Positions 42,658 through 51,092 of a stretch of 64,000 bases of DNA are shown here, piece by piece. This DNA comes from an uncultured Alkaliphilus sp. Lineage in GTDB: Bacteria; Bacillota; Clostridia; Peptostreptococcales; Natronincolaceae. The stretch lies in contig CALJEQ010000005.1 of the NCBI GenBank assembly GCA_938074565.1, positions 62,001-126,000 of the forward strand. Direction: 5' to 3'. The position numbers were made by a program, and so were the translations under genes. Below the pieces are notes generated by a model. It ran no database searches, had not been told where the DNA came from, and saw nothing but the letters and a program-made list of their open reading frames with translations. Position 1 is the first letter of the stretch. Every line of letters starts with the position of its first letter.

Positions 42658-43098
42658 ATGTGGGCTTTATTGACTGGAACGATACCGTTTGTCTTCAAAC
42701 CATTGATGTTGGCAGTATCTTTTATTTCCAGCAGTGCTTCTTTTCCTCAACCCCTTACGCCAGAGGAGGAAGCCATATACTTAGAACGATATGAAACAGG
42801 AGATGAAGAAGCAAGAAATGTACTGGTGGAGAGAAATTTAAGGCTAGTGGCTCACATTGTGAAGAAGTACTCAAATATTGGTGCAGATGCAGACGATCTA
42901 ATATCTATAGGCACAATTGGGTTAATTAAAGGGATTACAACTTTTGATCGAAAGAAAGGTACTAGATTAGCCACTTATGCTGCAAGATGTATCGAAAATG
43001 CTATACATACCAAAATGCTACCAATATCCACTACCCAAAAAGGTAGTGAATATCAAAGTTTTCACCATTCCATTCAATTCTCTTCACAAGATTTTTGA
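42658..43098 (+). CDS. sigK: sigK 5' half (RNA polymerase sigma-K, interrupted by insertion)
   Basis: The 146-residue ORF starts ATG after AAGGAGGTG. Residues 1-30 are hydrophobic, the pro-sequence of pro-sigma-K, followed by FPQPLTPEEEAIYLERYETGDEEARN, then RNLRLVAHIVKKYSN and DDLISIGTIGLIKGITTF (region 2) and LATYAARCIEN. Full-length sigma-K continues 'EILMHLR'; here the sequence turns after 'IEN' into unrelated codons. Regions 3 and 4 are absent, so this half cannot be active. The split point is that of sigK in Bacillus subtilis and Clostridioides difficile strains carrying a skin element. The other half should be beyond 64000. Sigma-K runs late mother-cell genes such as coats. Confidence 0.92.
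   Translation: MWALLTGTIPFVFKPLMLAVSFISSSASFPQPLTPEEEAIYLERYETGDEEARNVLVERNLRLVAHIVKKYSNIGADADDLISIGTIGLIKGITTFDRKKGTRLATYAARCIENAIHTKMLPISTTQKGSEYQSFHHSIQFSSQDF
42980..43030. other. Left attachment site (attL) of the sigK intervening element
   Basis: Homology to sigK ends at about 43000, in GATGTATCGAAAATGC, and the recombinase gene stop is at 43031. The crossover must lie around AAAATG. In Bacillus the recombination core is, as recalled, AATGA; here AATG followed by C. The exact core needs attR. Confidence 0.7.
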
Positions 43099-44614
43099 TT
43101 AAGTCTCGCTTCTCTTTATAAGGTACTGTATCAATTAGTTGTGAAAAACGCATAATACTTTCGTTAAACACTTCAATATTTAAATCTTCTATCATATTAC
43201 TGTTATCTTCAATCTGTTTTTTAAGTTCTATATTTTCATTTTCTAGTTTTTCCATTTCTGCAAAAATATATTTAGTTACTGTACTGTTTTCATTTGATGC
43301 CAGTTGCTTAACTAAATTTTCAATATGTTTTTTATTGATTTCTATTTTATTTTTCATTTTTTTTATTTCTTTATCTCTGTTTTCTAATTTATCATTATAG
43401 GCTTTAATTCCACTAAAAAGACCAGACTCAATGTCTTTTTTTATTTCATCAATTATAATGTTATCAATATGTCTACCGATTAAATTTTTACAATCACATC
43501 TAACTCCTCTAGAAATATCCTTCATAGAACAAACATAATAGTGAAGCAACTCACCTGTATTCTTACTTTTCTGACCATATTTAATCTTCATAAAACTGTC
43601 ACACTTTGTGCATCTTAGTAAAGTAGACAACATGGCAGCATAAGAACCTTGACGTGGTGCTAATGATTTATTTTGTTGCAATATTTTTTGAACCCTAACC
43701 CAATCCTTACCAGGTATAATACCATTATGTTTACCTATAGAAATAATCCATTCGGACATGTCTTTTTGCTTTACAGACTGTCCTTTTTTGACTAGGTTTT
43801 TATTATATGCCATTACTCCATGCTTACCATTAAATTCAGCTTTATTTTCAGCAATTTGGGCGTTATTAGCTGTAAAATAATCAAATACATCTTCATCAGC
43901 AGTAGCATACACTGGGTTTATAAGTATATGACGAATACCAAATTTGTGAAAATCATTACCTTTTTTAGTTTTAATGTTGTTTTGAACTAAAAAGGTTTCT
44001 ACTTGAGATAAAGATTTTAATTCTAAATACTTTTGAAATACAAGCTGTACAATTTTTAGTTCATCTTCTAGTGGTGAAAGTTTAAACATTTTACGCTCCT
44101 TCATAGATTCATCAAGATATATAATAGGCTCGGACTCAAAGCCTGTTGGGCAGTTACCCCCTAACCACCTACCAGTACGTGCAAGTTGCATCATATTGTC
44201 TTGAATACGTTCAGCTATAGTTTCTCTTTCTAGTTGGGCAAAAACACTAGAAATATACATCATTGCCCTTCCCATCGGGCTTGTGGTATCAAAACTCTCA
44301 CGAAGAGATATAAAAGAAATATTGTATTTCTCAAGTTCTTCAATAGTATTTGAAAAATCAGAAACGTTCCTACTAATCCTATCTAATCTGTAGCAGATTA
44401 GAATATCAATTTTTTTTGCTTTTGCATCCTTCATCATTTTCTTAAACTGAGGTCGATCAATATTGCCACCAGAAAACCCTTCATCTTCATATAAAACTAT
44501 ATCAGCACCAGGGAAGTGTTTTTCTATATACTCTTTACAGAGTTCTATTTGATTAAGGATAGAATCTCCTTTTCCCGTAAATTTTGATTTGCGTGAATAA
44601 ATTGCAACTTTCAA
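43031..44614 (-). CDS. Large serine recombinase (SpoIVCA-like sigK recombinase)
   Basis: A 527-residue protein, TTG start with AGGAGG upstream. The resolvase domain has the catalytic serine in VAIYSRKSKFTGKGDS, then YEDEGFSGGNIDRPQFKKMM, CYRLDRISRNVSDF and the arginine-rich FAQLERETIAERIQDNM. A recombinase domain (WLGGNCPTGF) follows, then a zinc ribbon with CTKCDSF and CDCKN, then a coiled coil of about 70 residues. It should excise the element by attL-attR recombination. Its stop overlaps the tail of the truncated sigK frame. A sigma-E-type promoter, expected for a skin recombinase, was not convincing upstream. An excision cofactor is not identified. Confidence 0.92.
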   Translation of the reverse strand: MKVAIYSRKSKFTGKGDSILNQIELCKEYIEKHFPGADIVLYEDEGFSGGNIDRPQFKKMMKDAKAKKIDILICYRLDRISRNVSDFSNTIEELEKYNISFISLRESFDTTSPMGRAMMYISSVFAQLERETIAERIQDNMMQLARTGRWLGGNCPTGFESEPIIYLDESMKERKMFKLSPLEDELKIVQLVFQKYLELKSLSQVETFLVQNNIKTKKGNDFHKFGIRHILINPVYATADEDVFDYFTANNAQIAENKAEFNGKHGVMAYNKNLVKKGQSVKQKDMSEWIISIGKHNGIIPGKDWVRVQKILQQNKSLAPRQGSYAAMLSTLLRCTKCDSFMKIKYGQKSKNTGELLHYYVCSMKDISRGVRCDCKNLIGRHIDNIIIDEIKKDIESGLFSGIKAYNDKLENRDKEIKKMKNKIEINKKHIENLVKQLASNENSTVTKYIFAEMEKLENENIELKKQIEDNSNMIEDLNIEVFNESIMRFSQLIDTVPYKEKRDLIKNLVKRIEWNGENFDIHYLFG

Positions 44615-44676
44615 GTTAGAAACCTCCTAATCTAAACTTATATTATAATAATTATAGTTTATTTATAATCTTAGGT

Positions 44677-44700
44677 AAAGAAAAAGCCCCTATGGGGCAA
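44677..44700 (-). terminator. Intrinsic terminator for the 44708 gene
   Basis: On the minus strand GCCCC-ATA-GGGGC then T5CT3, directly after the stop and before the recombinase gene, so the recombinase has its own promoter. Confidence 0.85.
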
Positions 44701-44707
44701 ATAAATG

Positions 44708-46375
44708 CTATATTCTTAAATCAATTTTTACATCTCTAACTCTTTTTACTAAGTAATGTGTTGATATGAATAATATGAAAGTAGCTAGTAAAATTAATAA
44801 TATTGATATGTCTATATTCTTAAAAAGAAGAGTTCTAAAATAATCACTTAAAAAAATTAAAAGTGGAAGTATACTAAAAATTAGTAGAACCCAAAGTGTT
44901 GAAAACTCGGTTATTTTTTCGCTAATATGTATTAGGTTATTTTTAAGTATGTCATTGCTAAAAATGTTATCTAGATCTTTTGGAGATAACAGGCTTTTAT
45001 AAGATTTTTTTAGACTCTTTATAATTTCATTATAATGCTTTAAGTCGGAAGTAATTCCATTTAATGATACAATCAGATATATGTAAGATATTGAATTTAT
45101 AAACAGTAGTACAATGCTTACATCCCTATTAAATAAATTAGTATATTGTGGGTTTTCACTAAAAATACCAGCAATAAAAATAGTAAATATAAAAGAGAAA
45201 GTAGCTATAAAGTTATTTTTAAAAGAAGATGCAAAGTCACTAATAATATCCCCACTTTTAATAGAAATATCAATTATACTATCAGTTATTTTAGCTTTTA
45301 AATCTATGTATTTCTCTGTGTTTTCTTGAAGGTAAATTGAATGATTAGATTGAATTGATGCTAAGGTATTGTTGTCTACACTTAGTAAGCTATTAGAATA
45401 ATCTAATTCTAGTGTCATAATATTTCTACTTAAAATTAATCTATCATTAATATTACCATCTTTATAAATCCAATGAAATATATTAAAAATAGAGTCGTTG
45501 GGGTTTATCAAGCCTTTATAATCAATCGTTTTTGTAATAAGCTTATAACCCTGTAAGTGTATTTTTAATGTATTATTATCTATAAATTCACTATAATTTG
45601 CAATATTAACTATAGATATTATAAATAAAAGCTTATTAAATAATAAATTTATTTTTTCATTCCTAGACTTAGTATTAAACTTAAAAGAATATGGTGTAAG
45701 TTTTAAATCACAACCAATAAATCTACAGTTAAATTTATACTCTTCTATTGCTTTTGTATCAAAACCATTTTGTATATTATAAGTATTAATAGATTCGATA
45801 CTATGTACAAAGAATATATTATTAGTATAAAATTCATTTTCAGATTCATCAATAAAGAATATAACTTTATTATTATAGTGGACTCGTTTTGAAAAAATTT
45901 CTAAAATTTCTTTAAGGTTTAATCGATCAAGATAGTCTATAAAATAATTAAACAAATAAATTCTATGAGTAGGGTTAATACTTTCTGGTTTACTAAATTT
46001 AATTTCTAAATGCAAATATTCTGATTCATCAATATCTTCAAATTCTTTATCTTTTAAGTATTGAAATTCATCCTGTAATTTAGTTCTTAAATCATCATTA
46101 AGACTTTTTTTATCGTAAAGACCTCTAAAATCTGGGCTACAATTAGGTTCACTTATATCTTTATCTAACGTTCTAAAAATGAATTCAAAGGTATCCGACT
46201 CAAGTTTTTTACATATTTCTTCGATAGTTTGGTAGTAAATCTCAAATGTAGAAAGTTTAAATTTTTCTATCTTATAATTTAATTTTGCTACGCTAAAAGT
46301 TTCTTTGGGTGTTGGATCTATTAATGTATGATTATCTTCAGTAAAAAGAGATATAAACTTAGTTATTAAACTCAT
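44708..46375 (-). CDS. Unrecognised protein with four C-terminal membrane helices (possible defence partner)
   Basis: A 555-residue protein with AAAGGGGGT upstream of the ATG. The first 380 residues are soluble, Asn/Ile/Lys-rich and without a motif I know. Residues 390-545 contain four helices (NNFIATFSFIFTIFIAGIF, VSIVLLFINSISYIYLIV, FSTLWVLLIFSILPLLIF, ISILLILLATFILFIST). The plan, a large cytosolic sensor or effector plus a C-terminal membrane module, is found in several anti-phage proteins. It is 97 nt downstream of the next gene on the same strand. Very low GC. Function unknown; the defence reading is inference from location and pairing. Confidence 0.5.
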   Translation of the reverse strand: MSLITKFISLFTEDNHTLIDPTPKETFSVAKLNYKIEKFKLSTFEIYYQTIEEICKKLESDTFEFIFRTLDKDISEPNCSPDFRGLYDKKSLNDDLRTKLQDEFQYLKDKEFEDIDESEYLHLEIKFSKPESINPTHRIYLFNYFIDYLDRLNLKEILEIFSKRVHYNNKVIFFIDESENEFYTNNIFFVHSIESINTYNIQNGFDTKAIEEYKFNCRFIGCDLKLTPYSFKFNTKSRNEKINLLFNKLLFIISIVNIANYSEFIDNNTLKIHLQGYKLITKTIDYKGLINPNDSIFNIFHWIYKDGNINDRLILSRNIMTLELDYSNSLLSVDNNTLASIQSNHSIYLQENTEKYIDLKAKITDSIIDISIKSGDIISDFASSFKNNFIATFSFIFTIFIAGIFSENPQYTNLFNRDVSIVLLFINSISYIYLIVSLNGITSDLKHYNEIIKSLKKSYKSLLSPKDLDNIFSNDILKNNLIHISEKITEFSTLWVLLIFSILPLLIFLSDYFRTLLFKNIDISILLILLATFILFISTHYLVKRVRDVKIDLRI

Positions 46376-46471
46376 TCAATAGACCCCCTTTACATTAATA
46401 TTTTATGTTAATACTTATATCATAATATCTCTATATATAATACGCAATATTTTATTATTAATAACTTTATA

Positions 46472-47563
46472 TTAACTAATTTCATCTTGTAGTTCTGGAT
46501 TGTTTTCAATTAGTTGTTCAACTGGTGGTGTAAGTAATTCTTTAATAGTATTTTCATCATCTGTTCTTATCTTTAAAAAATATTCTTCTTTTTCCTTTTC
46601 GTGTACTACATAAATTTCATTGCGATTTATCTTTCCTTCTATAGATAGAAGAATAGTTTTAGATTTTAAGGGATGAAATTTTCTAGTAACCAATCTTTTT
46701 TTTATACCTTTGGGGTCAATAGAAAATCTTTTATCAAACCCTTTTTTGCTATCTGCTATCTTGTCTATTTTATCAAAAACTTTATCAATCTCTTCACTAT
46801 CACATATTTTTTTTATAGTTTCCTTAAATTCTTCTAAATCAAAATTTTCGTTGGTTCTAAAATAACTAATAGTTTCATTTCTAAGGTCGGTAAAAATTGC
46901 TCTATCACTGATTTTTTTATCCATTACATTGATGATATTGTCTACGGCATTATCAGTATTAACTTCATCATTATTGCATTTATCTAAATCTAAAAAATCA
47001 TCATACCAATGAACAGCATGGGATTTTTGAATAGAATCATCAATATATATATTATAAACTTCAAATTCTCCATCTATATTTTTAATTTCAAAAATACATA
47101 TTCTTAGGGGAGTTTTTTTCTTTTTATCATAAAGAAAAGCTTCAATTATTTCCATTGAATTACGATTAACACCTGTAAAAAATTCATTCTTCATCAAAAT
47201 ATAGTAGTATCCTTCTTCGTTTTTTATTAAAGACTGTATTAGACCACCACTACTTATTTGTGCAGCACCTCTCGAAAATCTAATTTCAGATTCCAATAGT
47301 TTTTGTGCTATTAGTTCTGAATTTTCATCAAAATTAGCTTGATCTGTTTCATCTTGCAGACACTTTTTTATAATAGCGAAAACTTCGTTAGTATCTCTTT
47401 TAAGTTTATAACGCTGACAATTGGTAGAATCATTTAATACATAAGAAGCTGTTTCGGTAATATAATTTGTCAATGTTTCATGTTCGGAGTCTTTAAAAAT
47501 TATGATTTTGCTTTGTCCATCAATATCATAATAACTTTTTAACAAAATATCTGTATTGTCCAT
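46472..47563 (-). CDS. Unrecognised protein, weakly NdpA/DUF4868-like
   Basis: About 363 residues. AAGGAG and 8 nt support the ATG at 47563 (MDNTDILLKSYYD) rather than the track start. The middle segment SRGAAQISSGGLIQSLI then YYYILMKNEFFTG, a helical segment and the end HPLKSKTILLSIEGKI followed by an acidic, beta-rich end call to mind nucleoid-associated NdpA-type or DUF4868 (Kiwa KwaB) proteins, but I cannot make a firm assignment. No membrane helix. Upstream gene of an apparent two-gene operon with the membrane protein at 44708. Confidence 0.45.
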   Translation of the reverse strand: MDNTDILLKSYYDIDGQSKIIIFKDSEHETLTNYITETASYVLNDSTNCQRYKLKRDTNEVFAIIKKCLQDETDQANFDENSELIAQKLLESEIRFSRGAAQISSGGLIQSLIKNEEGYYYILMKNEFFTGVNRNSMEIIEAFLYDKKKKTPLRICIFEIKNIDGEFEVYNIYIDDSIQKSHAVHWYDDFLDLDKCNNDEVNTDNAVDNIINVMDKKISDRAIFTDLRNETISYFRTNENFDLEEFKETIKKICDSEEIDKVFDKIDKIADSKKGFDKRFSIDPKGIKKRLVTRKFHPLKSKTILLSIEGKINRNEIYVVHEKEKEEYFLKIRTDDENTIKELLTPPVEQLIENNPELQDEIS

Positions 47564-47903
47564 TATGAGCACTCCTTTATAGTTTAAATAGTTAATCAAA
47601 TTATACAACACTATATCTGTTGAATTTTGCTACAATTTGTCGAATGAAATAAAATATTTTCATAAAACAATTTTTAACAAAACAGAAGAAAGAGACCTTC
47701 CCCCACTCACTTATTCAAATAGTAAAAAAGGGGGTTAAGGTTCAAGATTGGGATAACATAAAAGATTATTTAGTAAATGTTTTTTTGTTAACAGAATATT
47801 TGTAATTTAATCATCAAACTTCATAAATAATGTGTTAAAATACAATATAAAGCTTTAAAAATGGAGTGAAATATAGAAATGGAAAAGATAAAGTAGATAA
47901 CAC
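47564..47903. other. Divergent intergenic region with one Spo0A-box-like site
   Basis: About 340 bases between divergent genes. TTTGTCGAAT at 47636-47645 matches the Spo0A box (TGTCGAA core). No strong promoter could be called. The remainder is AT-rich with a short G/C-rich patch (CCCCCACTC, 47701-47709). Confidence 0.4.
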
Positions 47904-48134
47904 TTGCAAATTAAATATATAACTGCAAACCGAGAATATATTATAAGTTGTATTAAAAAGTTACTTGATTGTTTAATAGAAGAAAATGATACAAAGTCAA
48001 TTAAAATGCTTTTTAAGAGCCTTTATAAAAGTTGTAAGAGTAACAATAGTGACTTTAGTAATGATTTGAAACTAATTACAATGGATGTTATTATATTTTT
48101 AGAAGAAAGGGGTTATCTAAATGAAAAAAATTAG
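47904..48134 (+). CDS. Small helical protein upstream of a peptide gene
   Basis: A 76-residue protein starting at a TTG with only a weak ribosome binding site. Lys/Ile-rich and probably all helical (IISCIKKLLDCLIEENDTKSI), cysteine-containing. Its end overlaps the start of the exported-peptide gene at 48121 by 14 nt, so the two are translationally coupled, as Phr-type peptides are to their receptors. It is far too short to be an RRNPP receptor; it could be an immunity, chaperone or remnant protein. Confidence 0.5.
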   Translation: MQIKYITANREYIISCIKKLLDCLIEENDTKSIKMLFKSLYKSCKSNNSDFSNDLKLITMDVIIFLEERGYLNEKN

Positions 48135-48240
48135 TAGATTGTTAGTTGTTTTACTTGTAGTTACAACTATTATTACAGGGTTTGTATATGCAGGCCCTGA
48201 CAGTAATCCACGACCAGATTCTGTAGTAATTGAAAAGTAA
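48121..48240 (+). CDS. Exported signalling-peptide precursor A (Phr-like)
   Basis: A 39-residue ORF missed by the track, with GAAAGGGG upstream. MKKISRLLVVLLVVTTIITGFVYA is a signal peptide with an AxA-like end, followed by GPDSNPRPDSVVIEK. A very short, exported, otherwise featureless product is typical of Phr-like pheromone precursors. The mature part shares NPxP with the peptide at 50597 (DSNPRPD against DNPNPT). A terminator follows 3 nt after the stop. No receptor gene is adjacent; the TPR gene at 49312 is 1 kb away. Confidence 0.7.
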   Translation: MKKISRLLVVLLVVTTIITGFVYAGPDSNPRPDSVVIEK

Positions 48241-48242
48241 AA

Positions 48243-48276
48243 TAAATACCCCCTGATTTAGGGGGTATTTATTTTT
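48243..48276 (+). terminator. Intrinsic terminator
   Basis: AAATACCCCC-TGATTTA-GGGGGTATTT with a T run, closing the peptide A unit. Confidence 0.92.
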
Positions 48277-48332
48277 GAGTATACTCAATTATTTTTGTCA
48301 CATTTGTAATTCATTTTAATATATTAAAAAAA

Positions 48333-48347
48333 TTGCGAAACTCGCAA
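48333..48347. promoter_or_regulatory. Small inverted repeat, possible operator
   Basis: TTGCGA-AAC-TCGCAA, 74 nt before the 48407 start and ahead of a TATAAT at 48370. It could be an operator; it has no T run to act as terminator. Confidence 0.4.
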
Positions 48348-48406
48348 CTTTATTTAGTACATTTAGTGCTATAATTATCTTAACTATAATGCATGGGGGT
48401 ATACAT

Positions 48407-49147
48407 ATGAATAAACTGCTGAATGAATTTAAAGTAGAAAAAGACAATGAGCATCTAACAGTACAAGTAATCGAAAATGAAACAGGTATAAAGATTAATA
48501 TTGATACAAATACACCATTATCAATTTCGGTAAATGGTGATGTTGTAGAAGAACTATTTAATCAAGAAGAATATAAGTATATTCCACCACATATAAGACC
48601 GTTTATCTCCAGTAGTTTTCAATGCGACAGAGAAACCAAGAAAGAAGGAGAGTGCAAAGGAGGGACATGTTTAAATACAGACGTAATATACTTACAGGAT
48701 AAAGACAATCTTCCAATTCCCTTACTTACGCCTAAACGCATTCGATGCAATAAAGAAATAGATAGGGAAAATAGGAAAGTCCTTTGCAGTTACTTAGAAA
48801 TAGGAGAAGAATTTATGTATGATTTTCTACTTGTGAATATTCCTATTAATGGTTCTGATTTGAGGATTGAAATAGATTTATATGAATATGAGCAAATTGA
48901 AATTTTTAAAAATGTAAATATTGAAAATGGGTTAGAGCACTTCGATAGGTTAATAAATGATTTATCAAAATTAGGATTTAAATTGAATCATATTTGTCGT
49001 AATGATGGACGGTATGATAGCTTATATGAACTAATAATTCCGATAGATAATTTTAATAAAGATGATGTACGTGAGGCAGTAAAATTGTGTTATTGTTACA
49101 ATAGTAATTTGGAAAATAGCTATTTAGCAAATAAAATATATAAGTAA
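48407..49147 (+). CDS. Hypothetical protein between peptide A and the TPR receptor
   Basis: About 246 residues. The ATG at 48407 (MNKLLNEFKVEKDNE) follows GGGGGT. A cysteine cluster lies mid-protein (CDRETKKEGECKGGTCLNTD, then a later C), possibly a metal site. The C-terminal half is acidic and probably alpha/beta. No family recognised. The gene stands alone between the two signalling units. Confidence 0.6.
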   Translation: MNKLLNEFKVEKDNEHLTVQVIENETGIKINIDTNTPLSISVNGDVVEELFNQEEYKYIPPHIRPFISSSFQCDRETKKEGECKGGTCLNTDVIYLQDKDNLPIPLLTPKRIRCNKEIDRENRKVLCSYLEIGEEFMYDFLLVNIPINGSDLRIEIDLYEYEQIEIFKNVNIENGLEHFDRLINDLSKLGFKLNHICRNDGRYDSLYELIIPIDNFNKDDVREAVKLCYCYNSNLENSYLANKIYK

Positions 49148-49311
49148 GTTTTTATTCAAAAAGGGGGGAATTCAATAATTGTACTGTCTAAAGAATTAAC
49201 ATTATAAATAACTTCAATAAAAAATACAGCACATTACATCTAGTACATATAAAATTTGCTATGATATAATGTACAATAGAAAGTATTAGAGGTTCAGAGG
49301 TGATGAGATTA

Positions 49312-50595
49312 ATGAAATTGACCTTAAATGATATTGTAATAAAAAGTGCTGGCGAGCAACTCAAAGAAAAAATAACAGATAAATTTGGTACATTAAAAGC
49401 TTTTGCAGATTTTTTAGGTATAACCGATAGAGATTTAAGGAGGAAATTAAACTCAAAACAAGTTGAATTATTTAATAGTAGTATTGTTAAATTCAAATTA
49501 CGCTTAACTAATATATTTGAAGCAAGTTATGATGAGCTAGTTCTAACAGACGAAAAGCAAGCTATACGTTTTGTAGATAACCTATTTGAAAACATTCATG
49601 GCTATAAAAATGAAGAAGATATGTTAATTATTAAAAAACTAAAAGATTTATGCTACAGCTACAATCTTACTAGAGAGCTTGTTAAAATTAAGAGGATAGA
49701 AGCAATATATTATTACTATAACGATAGTTTTAATAGAGCCACAGATACTTTAAGAAAAGCCATTGATGAGGCTACTGACAAAAGTTATAAAAATTTAGAG
49801 ATATTCTTTATATGTGATTTAGCGATGTTGTATTATTTTAAAAAAGATAATATTACAGCAGATCAAATATTAAAGACTATAAACATAGCAGAAGCGGAAG
49901 ACAATGAGCTTAAGAAAAGAGTATGCTATAAGTATTATTACAACTGTGCCACCCTTAAACTAAGCATGACGTATTATGAAGAAGCCATTAATTATTACAA
50001 AAAAGCTTTACAGTATAGTAGGGATGATATAGACCAGGGCGTAGTTTTAAGTGGCATAGGTTTAGTATATAAGAAAAAGGGTGAGTATGATAAAGCTTTA
50101 ACTTATTATGATGAAGCCTTAAAAATTCAAAGCGATAATAATACGTTAATTATCACATATAATAACAGGGCAGAGTTATTCCGTTGTATCGGTGACTTAG
50201 AAAATGCACAAGTTGAAATACGTAAGGCTATAAAAATAATTGAGGCTAACAATATTAATACAATGCACAGTGTTATTGTTTATAAAACTGGGTTCGAGAT
50301 AGAAATTGCAAAAGGACAAGTAACTAAAACAATTGATAAAGTAGTTGAATGGCACTATAATATAGAAAAACATCATATATTTAAAGAATATGTTATTGAA
50401 GGACTAGAGATTATTATAACAGAGTTAGAAAAACATCAATCCTTCTTAGATCTGAAAAAAGTTGGTATATTAATTAATGATTTAATAATGAAAGCACAGA
50501 CATCAAATGAAACAAACTATCTTAGCGATTTAGAAAAATATTTAGGTAAGATAGTAACAATATTTTTTAAAAATAAAATAGAATGGAGGTATTAA
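49312..50595 (+). CDS. RRNPP-type TPR regulator (peptide receptor)
   Basis: About 427 residues. The start at 49312 (MKLTLNDIVI) follows AGAGGTGA. The N-terminal 70 residues contain a helix-turn-helix-like segment (GTLKAFADFLGITDRDLRRKLNSK). The rest is a series of tetratricopeptide repeats (ITYNNRAELFRCIGDLENAQVEI, GIGLVYKKKGEYDKALTYYDEALKI). This is the design of the PlcR/AimR/Rap-like receptors, which bind a re-imported short peptide. The peptide gene begins 1 nt after its stop, with its ribosome binding site inside the receptor gene. In a sigK element it could couple excision or conjugation to population density. Confidence 0.8.
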   Translation: MKLTLNDIVIKSAGEQLKEKITDKFGTLKAFADFLGITDRDLRRKLNSKQVELFNSSIVKFKLRLTNIFEASYDELVLTDEKQAIRFVDNLFENIHGYKNEEDMLIIKKLKDLCYSYNLTRELVKIKRIEAIYYYYNDSFNRATDTLRKAIDEATDKSYKNLEIFFICDLAMLYYFKKDNITADQILKTINIAEAEDNELKKRVCYKYYYNCATLKLSMTYYEEAINYYKKALQYSRDDIDQGVVLSGIGLVYKKKGEYDKALTYYDEALKIQSDNNTLIITYNNRAELFRCIGDLENAQVEIRKAIKIIEANNINTMHSVIVYKTGFEIEIAKGQVTKTIDKVVEWHYNIEKHHIFKEYVIEGLEIIITELEKHQSFLDLKKVGILINDLIMKAQTSNETNYLSDLEKYLGKIVTIFFKNKIEWRY

Positions 50596-50596
50596 A

Positions 50597-50743
50597 ATGA
50601 AAAAGAAAATTATAAGTTTGTTATTAGTAGTATCTATGGCATTGGTTTTAGTAACTAACGTGACCAAGGTTTCCACTGAACAAGAAAATTTAACAACTGA
50701 ATTTAAAATACATACTGATAATCCAAATCCAACACATGTATAA
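50597..50743 (+). CDS. Exported signalling-peptide precursor B (cognate of the TPR receptor)
   Basis: A 48-residue ORF missed by the track, coupled to the receptor gene (GGAGG within the receptor's last codons). MKKKIISLLLVVSMALVLVT is a signal segment. The rest, NVTKVSTEQENLTTEFKIHTDNPNPTHV, ends with a short proline-containing tail that is a likely mature peptide. The receptor-peptide order matches Rap-Phr, NprR-NprX, PlcR-PapR and AimR-AimP. A hairpin terminator follows. Confidence 0.8.
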   Translation: MKKKIISLLLVVSMALVLVTNVTKVSTEQENLTTEFKIHTDNPNPTHV

Positions 50744-50748
50744 AATAA

Positions 50749-50776
50749 GCTAGCGAAAAATCGCTAGTTTTTTTTT
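50749..50776 (+). terminator. Intrinsic terminator
   Basis: CTAGCGA-AAAA-TCGCTAG then nine T, ending the receptor-peptide operon. Confidence 0.93.
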
Positions 50777-50786
50777 ATACATGTGT

Positions 50787-50803
50787 TGTCGAAAAATGTC
50801 GCA
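50787..50803. promoter_or_regulatory. Tandem Spo0A-box-like sites
   Basis: TGTCGAA (50787-50793) and TGTCGCA (50797-50803) are exactly 10 bp apart, the spacing of tandem Spo0A boxes. Single 7-bp matches are common in AT-rich DNA, but the spacing is notable. Confidence 0.45.
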
Positions 50804-50957
50804 AAAAACACTAAATATAATTTAAAGTTTATTTATTAGTATAAATATAGTAAGAATAAGTTTATACATGCCTGATAGACACCAAATATATGTTCAAGTT
50901 AACCAAATAAGCAGTATATTACTTTAAGAACTTAATAATTCCATAAAAAACAGGTCT

Positions 50958-50982
50958 ATAGTTTACATTTTATGTAAACTAT
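50958..50982. promoter_or_regulatory. 25-bp perfect palindrome upstream of a promoter
   Basis: ATAGTTTACAT-TTT-ATGTAAACTAT: 11-bp perfect arms, ending 5 nt before the -35 box of the promoter at 50988. Likely an activator or repressor site; no T run, so not a terminator. Confidence 0.65.
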
Positions 50983-50987
50983 AAATT

Positions 50988-51016
50988 TTGACACATATTA
51001 TTTATTTAAGTATAAT
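50988..51016 (+). promoter_or_regulatory. Sigma-A promoter
   Basis: TTGACA (50988-50993), 17 nt, TATAAT (51011-51016): perfect consensus, about 76 nt before the 51093 ATG. Confidence 0.85.
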
Positions 51017-51092
51017 TTAACTACAAAACACAACTTGTAAGAAACACAACGCTATTATATCAACACTCGAAGTTAACAAGGGGGAAATGGTC

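Noticed and set aside
42658-43098. A complete small sigma factor of 146 aa
   Set aside because: Regions 3 and 4 are missing and the last 30 codons match nothing in sigma factors; it is the broken 5' half of sigK.
49312-50743. A true arbitrium (AimR-AimP) phage system
   Set aside because: The architecture is similar, but no AimX region or SPbeta-type genes were seen and the receptor has no recognisable AimR-specific sequence; the broader RRNPP label is safer.
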